64,000 bases of DNA. Origin: Albidovulum sp. (GTDB lineage Bacteria > Pseudomonadota > Alphaproteobacteria > Rhodobacterales > Rhodobacteraceae). The stretch covers positions 1 to 64,000 of the forward strand of contig WFVA01000085.1 in assembly GCA_015491895.1 (NCBI GenBank), in the 5' to 3' direction. A program made the translations under genes and the position numbers. The notes below the pieces were generated by a model that saw only the letters and a list, made by a program, of their open reading frames with translations, was not told where the DNA came from and did no database searches. Positions 62,470-64,000 of the stretch are shown piece by piece; the first letter of the stretch is position 1, and the number at the start of each line of letters is the position of its first letter.

Positions 62470-63376
62470 TTTCCGCCTCGTCCTTTCCGCCAGAATCCGC
62501 TCCATCAGATCCGGCACCATCCTTCCCGAGCGCAAGCGCTGCCTGATAGACTTCCCGCCGCGCCAGCCCCAATCGCTCCGCCACCAGCGCAACGGCATCC
62601 TTGAGCGTGTGCTCATCCAATGCCTCTTCAAGCGCCCGATCAAGCTTGGCTCCGCTCACCTGCGCCCTGACCGGGCGGCCGACGACCAGCACGATTTCAC
62701 CCTTCAGCCTGCGCTCCGCCAACTGATTGCGCAGATCTCCGATCGGGCCACGCATCACCTCCTCGAAACGCTTCGTGAGCTCCCGGCCAATTGCCGATTC
62801 GCGCTCGCTTCCGAATACTTCCACAAGGTCATCTAACAATCCGTGAATCCGCTTCGGACTCTCATAAAGAACCACCGTTGCCGGAATATCGGCCAGTTCA
62901 CGCAGGAAACGGCGCCGCGCGGCCCGGCCGGCGGGGGGAAAGCCCGCAAACAGGAAACGATCCGTAGGCAGACCGGAAACCGTGAGGGCCGCCAGCAATG
63001 CCGATGGCCCCGGAACGGCAAACACCCTGTGCCCCGCCTCGATGGCTGCGCGCCCGAGCGCATATCCCGGATCGGCAACGAGGGGCGTCCCGGCCTCGCT
63101 CACATAGGCGACGGATTTCCCCGCCTCCAGATGCGCAAGGATCTGCGGGCGGCGGCGGGGACCGTTGTGATCGTGATAGGCGATCAGCGGCCGCCCATCG
63201 AGCGGGATGGCGTGGATATCCATGAGGCGGCGCGTGGTGCGGGTATCCTCGCTGGCCAGAACATCCGCGCTGGCCAGAACATCCAGCGCATTCAGCGTGA
63301 TGTCACGCGCCGAGCCGATCGGTGTCGCCACGAAATGGAGACCGGCGGGGAGTTGCCGTTTTTCCGCATATCTCAT
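62462..63376 (-). CDS. rsmI: 16S rRNA (cytidine1402-2'-O)-methyltransferase
   Basis: SAM-dependent tetrapyrrole-methylase-fold enzyme (304 aa). Motifs HFVATPIGSARDITLNAL, VLASEDTRTTRRL, VAYVSEAGTPLVADPGY and AVPGPSALLAALTVSGLP are diagnostic. The ATG at 63376 follows GGAAGGGCAGCAG. Followed by yraN and divergent from the PBP activator gene. Confidence 0.96.
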   Translation of the reverse strand: MRYAEKRQLPAGLHFVATPIGSARDITLNALDVLASADVLASEDTRTTRRLMDIHAIPLDGRPLIAYHDHNGPRRRPQILAHLEAGKSVAYVSEAGTPLVADPGYALGRAAIEAGHRVFAVPGPSALLAALTVSGLPTDRFLFAGFPPAGRAARRRFLRELADIPATVVLYESPKRIHGLLDDLVEVFGSERESAIGRELTKRFEEVMRGPIGDLRNQLAERRLKGEIVLVVGRPVRAQVSGAKLDRALEEALDEHTLKDAVALVAERLGLARREVYQAALALGKDGAGSDGADSGGKDEAENG

Positions 63377-63489
63377 CTGCTGCCCTTCCTGACGTTTACT
63401 ATCGGCCTGCAAGGGCTTAACCTAGCGCAGGAAAGCAGCAATAACCATCACGCCCGAGAAAGCGCCACAACCACGAAAGAGAAGACCCC

Positions 63490-64000
63490 ATGTTTGCCGT
63501 ATTGAGTTTTGCCCGACGCCTGGCCGGCCTGATCGCAACCCTTTTCGCCCTGCTGTGGCTCGCCGCCTGCCAGCCGGTCGTGACGGGCGGCGGCGGCCCG
63601 CGGATCAACGCCTCCGCCCCCGTGCCGGTGGCCCTGCTCGTGCCCCGCGGCTCGCAATCACCCGGCGATGCGATCCTGGCACGCCATCTCGAGAATGCCG
63701 CCCGCCTCGCAATTGCGGATCTGGACGGCGTGCGGATCGATCTCAGGGTTTACGATACCGCCGGCCAGCCCGCGCAATCGGCGCAGGCAGCGAAGCAGGC
63801 CGTGAATGACGGCGCCAGGATCATCCTCGGCCCTGTCTTTGCCGCCAATGCGAATGCGGCCGGGCTCGCGGCGCTCAATCGCAACGTCAACGTGCTCTCC
63901 TTCTCGAGCACCCCGGCGATCGCGGGCGGCAATGTGTTCATTCTCGGCAACACCTACGACAACACCGCCAATCGCCTCGTCGGCTTTGCCCGCAACCAGG
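63490..64000 (+). CDS. penicillin-binding protein activator (LpoA-like), 3' end beyond window
   Basis: N-terminal 170 residues of an outer-membrane lipoprotein. The lipobox is LLWLAACQP near residue 27. From VPVALLVPRGSQ the chain enters a periplasmic-binding-like (Leu/Ile/Val type) domain as in LpoA, which activates PBP1 from the periplasmic side. Beginning MFAVLSFARRL. Divergent from rsmI, as in many Rhodobacteraceae. The window ends inside the gene. Confidence 0.85.
   Translation, partial: MFAVLSFARRLAGLIATLFALLWLAACQPVVTGGGGPRINASAPVPVALLVPRGSQSPGDAILARHLENAARLAIADLDGVRIDLRVYDTAGQPAQSAQAAKQAVNDGARIILGPVFAANANAAGLAALNRNVNVLSFSSTPAIAGGNVFILGNTYDNTANRLVGFARNQ

Noticed and set aside
63251-63286. 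18-bp tandem repeat inside rsmI
   Set aside because: The repeat encodes VLASADVLASED, but this stretch has the usual family length and pattern, so it need not be an insertion.

Overview
The window is GC-rich, densely coded chromosomal DNA from an alphaproteobacterium, most likely Rhodobacterales/Rhodobacteraceae. This rests on MipZ in place of a Min system, an ffh-chorismate mutase-rpsP-rimM-trmD-rplS-rpmE block, the mce-DUF1467 pair, the DUF3775, DUF6494 and DUF6505 families, and the PBP activator/rsmI/yraN/gshB arrangement. I see no insertion sequence, prophage, CRISPR array or rRNA; there is one tRNA. Genes often abut or overlap at 3' ends.

Layout. 1-2111: two sugar kinases below what look like scars of a deleted sugar ABC transporter. 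2112-10909: a thioredoxin-like DUF255 protein, a VIT-type metal transporter, two tandem M48 lipoproteins, small conserved proteins, a nitroreductase, an EI24/CysZ-like membrane protein, methylmalonyl-CoA epimerase and an orphan receiver protein. 11056-18609: aspS, a cyclopropane fatty acid synthase, a CPBP protein and carB. 18661-23943: a tandem glycine riboswitch and gcvT-gcvH-gcvP, then thpR. 23979-31287: tRNA-Ala(CGC), a LysR/EamA pair, then the SRP/ribosomal-protein block with bluB inserted. 31584-37658: mipZ, a DUF3775 gene and a polyamine-type ABC transporter whose last permease has an extra membrane segment and a repetitive tail.

38007-55678 is the most distinctive part. A tungstate ABC transporter (tupBCA) faces a ten-gene operon: DUF3305, DUF3306, a TorD-like chaperone, a small Tat protein, formate dehydrogenase alpha, beta and gamma, a NarI-like cytochrome b, an HdrD/DsrK-like iron-sulfur protein and a rhodanese. 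Divergent from it are a large polyferredoxin, a cytochrome c with a TupA-like N-terminal domain (opposite strand), DUF6494, an Mrp/ApbC ATPase, a biotin/lipoate-ligase-like protein without its catalytic lysine, and DUF6505. I read this as one system: tungstate uptake, maturation of a Tat-exported Cys-type formate dehydrogenase, and membrane electron transfer through two quinone-type modules. The parts are recognisable; how they couple, especially the Hdr-like branch, the cytochrome chimera and the ligase-like protein, is not established by anything here.

55679-64000: a ChaN-like protein, cobU and a cobC-like phosphatase, a GST, a ComM/YifB ATPase, an esterase, gshB, yraN, rsmI and the start of a penicillin-binding protein activator. 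BluB, CobU and methylmalonyl-CoA epimerase together point to cobalamin metabolism.
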